From: Coffea arabica
Taxonomy: Eukaryota; Streptophyta; Magnoliopsida; Gentianales; Rubiaceae
DNA length: 64,000 bases
NCBI RefSeq assembly: GCF_036785885.1
Contig: NC_092323.1
Coordinates: 9,308,501-9,372,500 of the forward strand
Reading direction: 5' to 3'
Shown here: positions 12,690 through 23,455 of the stretch, one piece after another
Numbering within the stretch: position 1 is the stretch's first letter
Layout: each line of letters opens with the position of its first letter
Position numbers and translations under genes: made by a program
Notes under the pieces: generated by a model
Database searches by the model: none
What the model was told of the DNA's origin: nothing
What the model saw: only the letters and a program-made list of their open reading frames with translations

Positions 12690-13778
12690 TTTGTCAACAG
12701 TTTGATCACCACCAAGACTTTAAAATCTTGGTGAGGTGTGGGAGGTCATATAATTGTCACTTAATTGTGACTGTCACTTCAAGTGGCTTCCTCCGACGGG
12801 TTTCTCGTCGGCTCTCCCTCCCCCTAAATTATATTATAATAGGTTATACAAAGGGATAATTTCAGAAACCTCCCCTGAGATTTCATGAAATATCACCTAG
12901 TTCTCCTGAACTTTTCAAAATCTCACTTAGCACCCTTGAAGTGATAGTAGGGCCATATGCTAATATCAAAGGTGATGAATTGTCAATAATACCCTCATAT
13001 TTAAATTTTCTGAACTTGTTTTTCTTTCTCTAAATGTTAATGAAATATAGGATTTAATCAATGAAATATTCAGCGCATTTGGAGAAAATTAGTTGGAGGT
13101 TCTTTTTTTCCCCTTTTTTTTGTGTTTCACAACTTTATTTATTTATTTGTTCCTATTCATGTAGAGCGCAAGAGAAATAAAGTAACTAAAACTCCGATTG
13201 CAGTTTTTCAAAATTTGAATTTTTTATAATAAAATTTTCATATTTCACCCCCATAAAAAAGTCGGTCTATTTTAAGTAAATTCTCTGTATGATATTAAAG
13301 TTGAATTTCATCTATTGTTGAGTTTTTTTGGCTCAAATGTATGATTTTTTACATGCTAATTGCCTTCAATGCTATGGAGGGTTTTATTTATAAAAATGGT
13401 TTAAAAAATATTTGCTTTTACTATCTCTCTCTACTATAAAAATGATTATCGGCTGTAACATAAAATTTTATCAATTTTCATCCCCTCATTTTTAAGATGG
13501 TTCCAATTTAGTACTTTTTTTTTCATTGGTTTGTAAAATGTTCATTTTTCTATAGCCTAAGGGTATTAAAGGCACTAAAACAATCTCTTTCCTCAAACAT
13601 GAATTTTTTAATATTACTTTTGGTTAGAAGGGTGATAATGTTACCAAAATGTCAATTCGAGGGGTGCTAAGTGAGATTTTGAAAACCTCAAGAGGGCTAA
13701 GTGATAATTCATGAAACCTCAGGGGAGGTTTCCAAAATTATCCCTTATACAAATGTTATTGTTGCGATAAAAAAAAGT
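12690..13778 (+). mobile_element. SINE copy interrupted by a MULE-type MITE
   Basis: The 3' part reads GGCTC, CCCTCCCCCTA, then TAGGTTATACAAA. After the inserted element it resumes at TGTTATTGTTGCGA and an A-run ending near 13778. The same tail occurs at 23380-23455 (GGTTATACAAATGTATCGTTGC plus poly-A) and, inverted, at 27098-27240. With the insert removed, the sequence joins without a gap at the 9-bp duplication. The 5' limit is uncertain. Confidence 0.6.
12853..13744. mobile_element. Mutator-type MITE with 9-bp target duplication
   Basis: This 892-bp element has long imperfect terminal inverted repeats, starting GGGATAATTTCAGAAACC on the left and GGGATAATTTTGGAAACC on the right as its complement. 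The similarity extends for roughly 100 bases (CCTCCCCTGAG, TTTCATGAA, TCACTTAGC). It is flanked by a perfect 9-bp direct repeat TTATACAAA (12844-12852 and 13745-13753). A 9-bp duplication is the hallmark of Mutator-like elements. There is no coding sequence inside, so it is non-autonomous. Confidence 0.85.
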
Positions 13779-14490
13779 ACGGGGTTTAATCCCCTAAATC
13801 ACATCTAGAAAGCTATACCTTAATAACTTGTTTAGAGAGAAATGAATTAAATCAATAATAAGAAGTATACGAATTCAAAAGTACAATACAGTAACTCAAA
13901 ATGATTAATCACTATCGGATGTAGAGCATGGCAGCCTGTATTGTATATATTTTATTCTAATCGTCCACGAACCGGGTAAGGGAAACAAGAACCTTGAGGC
14001 AAGGAAATCAAAGAGGAAGAAGAAATGTTTGGTCGGGCGATTAGAACTCCCACTTTCTCTTATCGCAATTACGAGGGCTTGCAAAACCCTTAATATTGAA
14101 AAAAACAAGACAGCTTCTCCAGCACAATCATCATATTTGAAAGGTACTCAGCAAGATGATTATATTGCAAGACTCAACAGAAACGCATACATTGAAAAAA
14201 AAAAAAAAAAAAAATTTCACACCATAATATCTATTACTCACTCTTTAACACTTCTCCGGGAATGAAATCCAGAAAGTTGCAATATAAAGAAAACCAAGCT
14301 TCATACTACCCTATAACTCCCTAGATATATCTGTCATCCAAATAAATCATTTACAAACTTATGCAACACATCTGATTTGCCAACACTCCGGAAAAACTCC
14401 CAAATAAAATCACGAGAGAAAACGAATAAAAAAGGAAAAGAAAATAATTCCATGATCTGGGAGAAACTTTAATAATTCAATCCCTCTATA
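13779..14490. other. Intergenic, no gene seen
   Basis: AT-rich sequence with an A-run at 14194-14213. The region just right of it is the 3' flank of the small minus-strand gene. Nothing else could be supported. Confidence 0.4.
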
Positions 14491-14841
14491 TTACAGAACT
14501 TGCAGAGGTCTAATCACGTCAGTGGGGCCATCCATGGAGTAGCTTGCGGCGGAGCTTCGGTTGTCTTCGGTGGTGGCAGATTTCTTTATAAACTCAATGC
14601 AGTCGGCAACAGCTTCACTCTGGTGCGGCTCATACGGATTATAATTAGAGGAGGAAGACCTTTGAGCCGCATTTGCCGAATACTTTCTTCCATTATTGGC
14701 GGTTTTGGTCAGAGCAGACAACATAATCAATTTAAAAACCGCTTCCCGGAATCGATCAAGCAATGACATGGGTGAGAGCCGGCTGCTTTTTCTGGTCCAC
14801 CGGCTGCCACTGATCCTTGGCGTACAAAAAGGGCCTCTCAT
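14491..14841 (-). CDS. Small plant protein of unknown function
   Basis: This is a single-exon minus-strand frame of 116 residues. I do not recognise a named family. It has features of a real small plant gene. The N-terminus is basic and Ser/Arg-rich (RISGSRWTRKSSRLSP). An amphipathic, hydrophobic stretch follows (LLDRFREAVFKLIMLSAL), then a low-complexity Ser/Asn/Tyr segment and an acidic helix-like block (SEAVADCIEFIKKSA). The tail ends in VIRPLQVL. Codon use is ordinary, and the ATG sits in a TATATATGAGAGG context. It lies between the WD40 gene and the MULE. It has no signal peptide and no obvious membrane segment. It could be a stress-induced short protein of the kind often annotated hypothetical. 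Confidence 0.55.
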   Translation of the reverse strand: MRGPFCTPRISGSRWTRKSSRLSPMSLLDRFREAVFKLIMLSALTKTANNGRKYSANAAQRSSSSNYNPYEPHQSEAVADCIEFIKKSATTEDNRSSAASYSMDGPTDVIRPLQVL

Positions 14842-15484
14842 ATATAAACTACTATCGCTGCATCCTTCTTGTTCTTGGCTTTGGCTTTTGAGCGTTTTTT
14901 CGGTTTTCTAGCTGTTGGTTTCGAAGTTCATGCTCGAATATGAGAATCTATAGCGAAGCAGTGTGTATTATATATTAGTTGGTCTGTGTTGGACTGTCTG
15001 ATGATGCCAAGTTCATGTGACATTGACCGCATATTTTGTGAGGAAAAACATTTTTTAATTATTTTTTCTATTTTAAATCCGTTAATCCGTCACAACATTT
15101 TTTTTTAATAAAAATTTCAAAAAATAAAAATCCAAACGTTTTAATTTCCATGTTCAGAAACTTTTTGAAATTGTATATATACAACGGACACATAATTACA
15201 AGGGCGAATAAATGGAAAGATGTAAATCCATTTGCAATTGTCATTTTTATGGCCAGCCAGGAAGTGATCTTAATTTGTACCATGCACAATGAGTGTATAA
15301 TTGCCTGATTTCAAAATGAAAATCATCATTGACTCCAACGATTAATTTTAAAGTCATTGCAGGCTGCAGATGGAGAAATAGAATCTTGAAAGAAAGAAAG
15401 GCTCCGGACTCAGGTCTTCAGTCAACAGTTTATACGCTAAGTCACCTAAGAATAAAATGATCTTTTGACTTGGAGTTTTCTGAA

Positions 15485-15780
15485 GAGGAAAAAACCTGAG
15501 GAGCCCTTAAACTATTGTCGTTGTCATCTTTTGGCCCCCCATCTAAAATTTGTTTCCAATTGATCCTTAAACAATTAAAAATGCATACTTTGAGGACTTC
15601 TGATGACTTTAACCACAAATCTGACCGGAAGTAAAGGGCATTTTTGTCCGTTCATGTTTGCACCCTCGGGACCAGCAACTAAGTAGCGTAAAAAGAGATT
15701 GAAAGCTGCAACTCTTCAATTCTTAAGCAAGGCAAAATCGAAGCAACGGAAATCCTTTCCAAAAATCGAGTTTTGGCCAT
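15485..15780 (+). repeat. Left terminal inverted repeat of the MULE
   Basis: It is complementary to 20987-21282 over its full 296 bp, with few mismatches (for example GACCGGAAG against GACCGAAAG). In Mutator-type elements such long TIRs contain the transposase binding site and the promoters of both genes. Confidence 0.93.
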
Positions 15781-16274
15781 AACAATTACAACTATTGAAT
15801 GGCTAGATAATCTTTCAATTACAGCTATTGAAGGTTGCATGGGAGAAATTCTGCATTGAAAGCTACAGATGGACAGAGAAATGAAATGGATGATCAGAAG
15901 GAAGGATGCATATTTTGACCCATATCTCGTATACGGTAATGTGCCTCTTGATTTGTAAGCTTATATCGTTGGGGTTTGTGTTTGTAATTGTTGTGTTATT
16001 ATTGAACAATTTAAGGGCTGCTAAAGAATTAGATGTTGGTTGATAGGGGCTTAGATATAGTGGAGTTTAATTAAATTAATTGGGTGGAAACAGGGTCTGA
16101 GAGTTTTGTCCTGTTGGTAGGTTGCATGGGGTCCTACTATATCTGTGGTCCATTATTAGTTTACTAAAAATAGTAAATTAATGAAATTTATGGTATAGAG
16201 TTTGACAAAAAATAGTTGATGTTGCATGGGCAATTGTTTATTTAGCAATTTTGCTGCTTATTTTTTACTACTCT

Positions 16275-19200
16275 ATGAATATAGTGAATTTTGACTTTAA
16301 TTTGATACATGATTGTGCAGAACATGGGAGTGAATATTTTACTATTAGATTGCACTATGGGGGCAAGTTTAATGGTTCGGATTACAGATTTTATACTGGT
16401 GGTGAAGTTGATCATATAGATTTGTGTGATGGTGATAGAATGTCAGTGTTTGAGATTAATGAAATGTTAAAAAAACTGGGGTATGGGGAAGAGGAAGCTG
16501 TGTTGTACTATTACCTTGAGCCGACAAATGTTCTACCTGATGGACTGAGGCAATTGCAAACTGATCAACATGTTAACCAGTTCTGTAGTTGGGTACGGGA
16601 ATATAAGGTGATGGAAGTTTACTGTGACCATAAGACCATTGAAGAGGTATTGAAAATGCAATTCAATGAGCCTGTAGAGACATATGCAGCACCACCAAAA
16701 TCTGGTGTTTTGATAGAAGAAATAGATGATGAGGGCAGAGTTATAGAGGAGCCTTGTACTGATATGGTATTAACCAAAAAGCCTTTGAATGCTGAAACTC
16801 AAAATCAAAAAAAAAGTGGTGCAAGTGTAGGTGAAAATTTAACAGAAAAACAGGTGCAGAAAGATATTCTTAATGAAAAGATTCCAACCTCACAGGCTGA
16901 AATTGAAAGTGGCAAACAAAAGACAACAACTAAAACAGTGGGAGGGGTAGGTACTAGTAAGGGTAGAGACAATGATGCTGCTGATGACACGACCAGCAGC
17001 TCAGATAATGAGCAGTTCAGTGCTGATGATAATTTCTGCAGAGATGACTTGATGTTTGAGGATGCAGGCAGTATAGATGAAACAGAAAATGACCAGCAAT
17101 CTGTGGGAAGGCAGTAGCAGGAGCATGAAGATGTGACTGGAACTTCTAACATTCCTACCCAACAATCACAAAAGAAAGGCAAAAAAAATAAAGCAAGACA
17201 GCCTGCAACTTTTGGTTCAAAATCTATAGATGTTGGAGCTGCATTTGATGGGGACAAAATAGATGATCAACTAGATAGTGGGGAAGAGTCATCTGAGGAA
17301 AGGGGAGGACATATCCCCAAATTCATTGACTTTATCCCAGAGAGGGACATGAAGAATCCAAAATTCTTTAAATGGCAAAGATTTGCTGATAGCAGGGAGT
17401 TCAAAGAAGCTCTTAAAAACTATGCAATTGTTAATGGTAAACCTGTGAAGCCTTGCAAAAATGAGAGAAAAATAGTTAGAGCAAAATGTAAGCACCCCTG
17501 TAGGTGGTTTGTTTTTGCCTCAACAGTAAATTGTCTAGGCACAAATGACTTAGTGGTGAAGTCAATTTATGATAAGCATGAAAACGGTGGCCATGCTTGG
17601 AAGAATAGAGCTATTACCTCAAAGTGGTTGGCAAATAGGTATGAAGAGAGGTACAGATCCAACCTACAACTGCCTGTGAAAGAGTTAATACAAACAGTTG
17701 ATGAAGAGTACAGGTCCAAAATCACTAGAGCAGTGGCATATAAAGCAAGAGCACTAGCTACTCAAACTGTGAAAGGTTCAGCTGAAGAGCAGTACAAACT
17801 TTTGGGTGGGTACTCTGAGGAGCTTAAAAAGACTCATCCAGGTACAACGACTGAAATTGTATTCACTCCATTCAGAAAACCTGGTGGTAATCCAACATTC
17901 ATGCGATTCTATTGCTGTTTGGGGCCACTTAAGAGGGGATTTTTTAGTGGTTGCAGGCCACTAATAGGTCTTGATGGTTGTCATATTAAAGGAACTCATC
18001 GTGGTCAATTACTAACAGCTATGGGTGTTGACCCTAACAATGGATGGTGGCCCATTGCATGGGCAGTTGTTGAAAAAGAAGCTGGAGAGCAATGGAAATG
18101 GTTCCTTCAACTCCTTGCTGATGACTTGAATATTGACAATCAACATCATTACACCTTCATTTCTGATCAACAAAAGGTAAGAATATCAATATAGTTTGAG
18201 TGTTAACAATTGTTCCAATAGAAACGATATCCTTCATATTTATCAGTTTGAGTGTTGACTCATGTTTTTTTACCTTTGTAAAGGGATTGGACAGAGCTAT
18301 GTCTGAGATACTTCCTGGGAGTGAGCATAGATATTGTGTACAACATATGTACAGAAATTTTAAAAAGAAACATCCCGGCAAAGCTTTAAAGTCCAAGATG
18401 TGGGGTATAGCCACTAGTACAAGTATGGAAGAGTTCAACAAGGCCATGGAAGACATGAAAGATTTTGACTGTGAGGCCTTTAAATGGGTGGAAAAAGCAC
18501 CTCATGCCAGGCACTGGTGTAAGGCATTTTTTCCAGTCCATACGAAATGTGATATGCTGGTAAACAATATTTGTGAAACCTTCAATGCGTTCATTCTTGA
18601 AGCCAGAGACAAACCAATACTATCAATGCTTGAACAAATAAGAGAGAAGGTGATGCAGAGGATCCAACAAAGAAGAGAAGGGATATCTAAATGGACTGAA
18701 CCAGTAGGGCCCCTAATCAAGGAATTGATTGAGGATAAAATTAAGCAGGCCTGCCTTTGGGAGCCAATCTGGAATGGTTTGTATGGCTACCAAGTGAAAG
18801 GTCCTCGGGCAGCTCAATATGCAGTAGATTTCAGAAAAAACACATGTACGTGCCAACTTTGGGAGATAAGTGGGATTCCGTATATTCATGCCATTTCTGC
18901 AATGTTGGTGTCTGATAGAAATCCAATGCAGTTCACAGCCCCATGCTACTCAAGAGAGTTGTTTGCTAAAATTTATGAGAATGTCTTGGAGCCAATTAGT
19001 GGGGTCTCACTTTGGCCTAATTCTGAGCATTTGGAAATGGATCCTCCAGTCGCTTGTGTACAACCTGGAAGGCCAAAAAAGGCTAGAAGAAGGGATATAA
19101 CAGAGGAAAAGGGAAATGGTACCAAGCTGCGCAAGATAGTTGTGATGCACTGTAGAAAATGTGGAGAGACTGGCCACAATGCTGCAACTTGTTCAAGAGA

Positions 19201-19865
19201 TAGAGGGGCTGAGCAGCAACAGCAAAGCCAAAATTCAGAAAAGCAACAGTCCAAACGAGTATGAAATTTGAATTTTCACTAACATTATTTGTACATTAAT
19301 CCACATATTGATATGGCCAGATTTACACTTTCAGGGAAGGAGAGAAAAGCAGGGTGTACCTGAATCTTCTCATGCAAATAAAGAGCAGGGACAGCAATCT
19401 AGACAGCCTACCTAACAGCAGAATCAATCACAAAACAACCAACAACAACAGCCATCTCAGGCTAGACAACAACACCAACCACCACCCTTCAATCAGTCAA
19501 CACAACAGCAAAAGCAACGGCAACCACCTCAGAATCAAGCCTCCAGGACAAAGAAAAACAATACATTGACTGATGCTGAAAAGGGAAGGATTAACTCCAA
19601 CTATGCTTATCTTGGAAAGCAGCCTCCTTTTTCTGTAGGAAGATGGAAAGGAAGATGGGGCAAAGGTAGATCCACAAGAAGTGGTACTCAAAATCAAAGT
19701 GAAAGTGCTGGTGGAAGAGGAAGAGGAAGAGGAAGTGGGAATCCAAATCAGGATGAAGTTGCTGGTACAGGAGGAAGAAGAAATGTCAATCCAACTCAAA
19801 ATGAGGGTGCTGGTGCAAGAGGAAGAGGAAGAGGACGTGTGCCTTCATCTTCAACTAACTATTAG
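16275..19865 (+). pseudogene. MULE transposase (mudrA type), interrupted by two stops
   Basis: Exons are about 16275-18176, 18284-19257 and 19335-19865. Introns at 18177-18283 and 19258-19334 keep frame. Order of parts: an N-terminal block typical of plant MULE proteins (YFTIRLHYGGKF, GGEVDHIDLCD); an acidic, Ser-rich linker; a FKEALKNYAI/CRWFVFAS DNA-binding region; a DDE transposase core with GLDGCHIKG and FISDQQKGLDRA; the CVQHMYRNF block; a SWIM finger; a CCHC knuckle (CRKCGETGHNAATC); and a Gln-rich then Gly/Arg-rich tail. The reading frame contains TAG at 17115-17117 and TAA at 19413-19415. Both sit where a Gln codon is likely. In the SWIM finger the third ligand is Tyr (GIPYIHA, TAT at 18881) where the family has Cys. 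The start may lie further upstream if there is a 5' exon. The enzyme would cut and paste the element in the nucleus, but this copy is probably inactive. Confidence 0.9.
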
Positions 19866-20357
19866 ATTTGTTGTCTAGTCAATGGCATTGGATGCCCTTT
19901 TACTTTTGCTTTCAGAACATGACTTGTCTCGTGCTATGTCGAGCATGAAAATGACTTGTCTTTTTGGTGGTTTATTCGTAGATATCATACAGTTGGACCA
20001 CCTTTTGTTTGTTAATTAAGTGGCTTGACTCTTGGTATTAATGATGTAATTATATGTTGGCAGTTGGTATTTAATCAAAAAGGTTTTTGGTTTCCCTATG
20101 TTCTATCATAATCCAATTTTACACTATTCTAGCTTATCCATTGTTAAACATGTTGAAATGAACACGTCAAATATACCATTGTTTCAATTGTACATTGCTC
20201 ACAAAAACAGAATAAACCAATATGATGCAATCATTACTGCAAAACATGCTTTTCCAATACGTTCTGTGTCCAATTAAAGCAAAACATGCTTTTTCATTCA
20301 CCCATGAACTACATTTGTACATATTACATTCCAGTTCCACTTTCTTCATTCCTTTGC

Positions 20358-20919
20358 TTATAATACATCTTTCTGGGGTAATTGCAATAGATCATTATTT
20401 CCTAAATTTCCAAACACCCAGACTGCAAATCCTGCTAACAGAAAGCCATAGGTGATTGCAAGAGCTGCAGCAAACTTCCTCTCCCTTGATGCATGTTGTT
20501 GCATCATAATTTCCAACCTTCGAACCTTTGTCTGCAATTTTGCTGCTTTGCACTCCCACTTTTGTGCAGACTCTTCGGCATTTGTGAGCTGTTTCTCCAT
20601 TTGATTGATTCGCCGAAGCAACCCAGGTATAATCTCCACTGAACGCGGACACATTTCTTCATCTATCCATTTCCAATACTTGCATCCCTAACCCAAATTC
20701 AAATTCATAACAAAATAGCAATTACTAACAACTTACCTCAGCAATTACTAACAACTTCACTAAATTACTGCTATCCATTACCTGAGCAACTGGACATTCC
20801 GCATATCTTCGACCTGGATTCCGTGGAGTCCATGACGTTTTCAGAATGGTACTCAATCCGCAGCCACACATTGGAGGTATTGGATTTGATCTTGGCATCT
20901 TCGACCTCGTCGTTTCCAA
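20358..20919 (-). CDS. GRF zinc-finger, coiled-coil, membrane-anchor protein of the MULE
   Basis: Exons 20782-20919 and 20358-20687 (minus) join in phase to 155 residues. Splicing completes a GRF-type zinc finger. Cys18 and Cys20 (MCGCG), the NPGRRYAECP block with Cys42, and Cys48 in GCKYWKWID provide the four ligands, and the last is in exon 2. A predicted coiled coil follows at about 68-117 (rich in Glu, Lys, Gln and Leu), then a hydrophobic segment at about 119-138 (ALAITYGFLLAGFAVWVF) and a short polar tail. GRF fingers in TOP3A, NEIL3 and APE2 bind single-stranded DNA. The tail segment suggests a membrane-inserted protein. The gene lies inside the MULE, opposite to the transposase, where mudrB sits in MuDR, and begins just inside the right TIR. 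No stops or frameshifts are seen, unlike its partner. Its role in transposition is unknown. Confidence 0.85.
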
Positions 20920-20986
20920 TGTTATATGTGCAAGAAAACCCTAATTTTTCTTTCTTTTGCAGAAGAAGAAGATGAAATTTCAACAA

Positions 20987-21282
20987 ATGGCCAAAACTCG
21001 ATTTTTGGAAAGGATTTCCGTTGCTTCGATTTTGCCTTGCTTAAGAATTGAAGAGTTGCAGCTTTCAATCTCTTTTTACGCTACTTAGTTGCTGGTCCCG
21101 AGGGTGCAAACATGAACGGACAAAAATGCCCTTTACTTTCGGTCAGATTTGTGGTTAAAGTCATCAGAAGTCCTCAAAGTATGCATTTTTAATTGTTTAA
21201 GGATCAATCAGAAACAAATTTTAGATGGGGGGCCAAAAGATTACAACGACAATAGTTTAAGGGCTCCTCAGGTTTTTTCCTC
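20987..21282 (-). repeat. Right terminal inverted repeat of the MULE
   Basis: Mirror copy of 15485-15780. The GRF-protein gene starts about 70 bp inside it, so this TIR probably carries that gene's promoter. Confidence 0.93.
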
Positions 21283-21291
21283 TTTTCTGAA

Positions 21292-22355
21292 TTCTAGATG
21301 CCAACTAAATTACTAAATTAGTTTCTAGGCCCTAAAAAATACTACCATTTTTCCCATTTAATTAAGATTGTTCTTGGTTGCTGCTCCCGCAAAATTCGGA
21401 GCCGAACCCAGCTACGAAGTTTTTGAGGGGCATGTGCCTCAAATTTATGCACCCTGTCCCAAGATCGTGATTTCTTAGATCAATCATAGTATAAAACTTA
21501 AAAATAAACAATTTTAAATCAACTATTTTCTTGTTTTCCGAGAAATAAGTTGCTCCTCGTTCAATTATCATTGCAGATTAAAAAATAGAGTAGTATTGGT
21601 GTAACGAGCTATTAAGTTGAGATTTGTCACGTAGCTCTTCTTTTAGTACTTTTTTTGGAACAAGTTGCCATTTTCTCTTCTACCATTACATTTCTCTTAA
21701 TTTTTGCACTTCACGCACTGTGAATTTCGAACGTCAGACTGATTTTTTTCTGTTTTTGTAACTTAACCCTGGCCTCAATTTCTTCTTCTTCTTCTTCTTC
21801 TGTAACTTATAATCCTTTTTTTTTAAAAAAAAATGTAACTAATAATCCTTTACTTTGACTTATTTCAGTGGTGAATGGAGGCAGGAAAGGAGGATTTTAA
21901 ATAATAATAATTTTAAAAAAAAGGGCCAATAGTTTCATGGCTTTGGGGTTCGACAATGGAATGCAGTTGAAGATTTTTGTCTCAAAGTGTAATCTTTCAC
22001 ATGTATACATGTGCCATAGTTTTTTCTTGTACTAGTAGCTAGCTCGTTTCAGAGATCGTGCAAAGCTTAATACTATATCAGGAGTAAATATATATTATCG
22101 TACGCAGTGAATGAACAAATTCATGCATGCCTTCACCACATCTCTAATGTATTTTCTGATCACAATTCTTTTCACTATAACCGACTAACTACCGACCATA
22201 TCAAACTCTTTGTGAAAGTGTCCTCTGCTAATTGGATGGTGACTTTTGTTCTGTCTTCCTGTTATTTGTATCGTTCTTTCTTGCAAGAATATGGTGAAAA
22301 AACACACTACTGATAACACAAACAAAGAAATATTGGTCCTCGGGATGCGGCCATT
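21292..22355. other. Intergenic, no gene seen
   Basis: Low-complexity T-rich sequence with a (CTT)n run near 21780-21801. A small minus-strand frame at 21362-21571 shows no domain. Nothing else could be supported. Confidence 0.45.
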
Positions 22356-22363
22356 GCCTCGAT

Positions 22364-23262
22364 TAGAGGTGGCAAAATGGGCGGGATTTGCTTGGGTTTG
22401 AGATGGAACCGAGTCATATGGGTTTGGGTCCAACCTTACCCATATGTGTTTTGGGACTAACTTGGGCGGGATCACTTTGGGATGGGTTTAGATTGATCCC
22501 GCCCAATACCCAAATCTATTTTCTACATATTTTTTTTCCTTTAATTCATTTTTTATTTTCTATATAATTTTAATATTTTTGATTTATTAAATTTCTTTTA
22601 GTTTTATTAAATAAACATGCAAGTGCTTTATACTCAGAATTTTCACCAAAAATTGGATTAATAAATAAAGGAAAAGATAGATATACAACCATATTCCAAC
22701 ATATATCAAGATGGCCAAGGTACTTAGGGTGTTGAATATTTATTCTCATCATTGTCCAAGGATGACAGGTTTAAACTAACTGAAATACTGAAAATTCTTG
22801 TGGATAATGACTAAGAAGACTACTAGATTATATTCGCTGGTATGACTATAAAAATTGTTAAAGATAATTTTTGAATCTAATACTCCGTTTGGATTGGCTA
22901 TTTTTTCAAAAAATAAGTTTTTCAAATATAATATTACAGTAATATACAATAACTCAAAAAAACATTCCATCCATATTAGTATATCAAATATTTCAAAAAA
23001 ATTTTATCGTAAAAATTTTTCATATACACTACTACAATAAAATATTTCAAAAACACCCCCTAAAAATAGCTAATCCAAACGGAGCCCTTGCAATTTGAGT
23101 CCAATGGGTACCCAAGTATTTCCCAAAATTTCCCATCAATTAATGGGTACAATTGGGATTTGTCCCATTTTAAACCCAATATCAAATTTTAGTATCCATC
23201 CCGCCCAAAGTCTCCATGGGCATGGGTAACCCATTGGGACTTGGGACAAATTGCCACCTCTA
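22364..23262. mobile_element. hAT-type non-autonomous element with 8-bp target duplication
   Basis: The terminal inverted repeats begin TAGAGGTGGCAA, with 12 perfect bases at both ends. A perfect 8-bp direct repeat GCCTCGAT flanks the element (22356-22363 and 23263-23270), as for hAT transposons. The interior is non-coding. It has many repeats of GGGCGGGAT, ATCCCGCCC and CCCATTGGG near both ends, resembling subterminal transposase-binding motifs. A second MITE sits inside at 22883-23084. Confidence 0.88.
22883..23084. mobile_element. MITE nested in the hAT element
   Basis: The 202-bp element has 23-bp terminal inverted repeats starting CTCCGTTTGGATT, and only one mismatch was seen (GGCTATTTTT against AGCTATTTTT). 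The interior is AT-rich and non-coding. I see no clear target duplication. Confidence 0.8.
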
Positions 23263-23309
23263 GCCTCGATGTATATCATTCTTTAAGAATTAGTGCTTGA
23301 GTAATCTAA

Positions 23310-23455
23310 GGGTTGTGCCATAGCACTCTCTTGGTCTAGTTGGGTCTGTATACCCACTAGCCCCTACAACAGCCTCTTTAGGCTCCCCCTCCCCCCTAGA
23401 TTAGGATAGAGTAGGTTATACAAATGTATCGTTGCTGACAAAAAAAAAAAAAAGA
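23310..23455 (+). mobile_element. SINE copy with poly-A tail
   Basis: The head reads like the tRNA-derived head of the copy at 27098-27240 (CTCTTGGTCTAGTTGGGTCT against a GGTTCAATCTC box B-like element in that copy). It continues as GGCTCCCCCTCCCCCCTAG, GGTTATACAAATGTATCGTTGC and an A-run. No open frame is present. The start is approximate. Confidence 0.6.

Larger units (their letters stand above)
15485..21282. mobile_element. MULE (Mutator-like element), two-gene, 5.8 kb
   Basis: Terminal inverted repeats of 296 bp (15485-15780 and 20987-21282) end in GAGGAAAAAACCTGAGGAGC. They are flanked by a perfect 9-bp direct repeat TTTTCTGAA at 15476-15484 and 21283-21291. The two repeats differ by only a handful of bases when read by eye, so the insertion is fairly young. 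Inside are a mudrA-type transposase on + and a second gene on - that converges on it. This layout parallels maize MuDR (mudrA and mudrB), although the second protein here is a GRF-finger protein. The transposase carries two premature stops, so this copy is probably no longer autonomous. Confidence 0.93.

Noticed and set aside
17115..17117. Programmed read-through of the TAG in the transposase
   Set aside because: The context CAG TAG CAG GAG lacks the downstream signal known for efficient leaky stops. A second stop and a lost Cys make decay the simpler reading.
16805..17257. 150-residue minus-strand frame in the MULE
   Set aside because: Shadow of the acidic linker of the transposase. The Cys/Ser/Leu composition comes from the opposite strand.
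19497..19799. 100-residue minus-strand frame in the MULE
   Set aside because: Mirror of the Gln/Gly/Arg-rich transposase tail.
22185..22475. 96-residue minus-strand frame
   Set aside because: It runs into the hAT terminus and its Pro/Asn-rich part is the subterminal repeat, so it is not coding.
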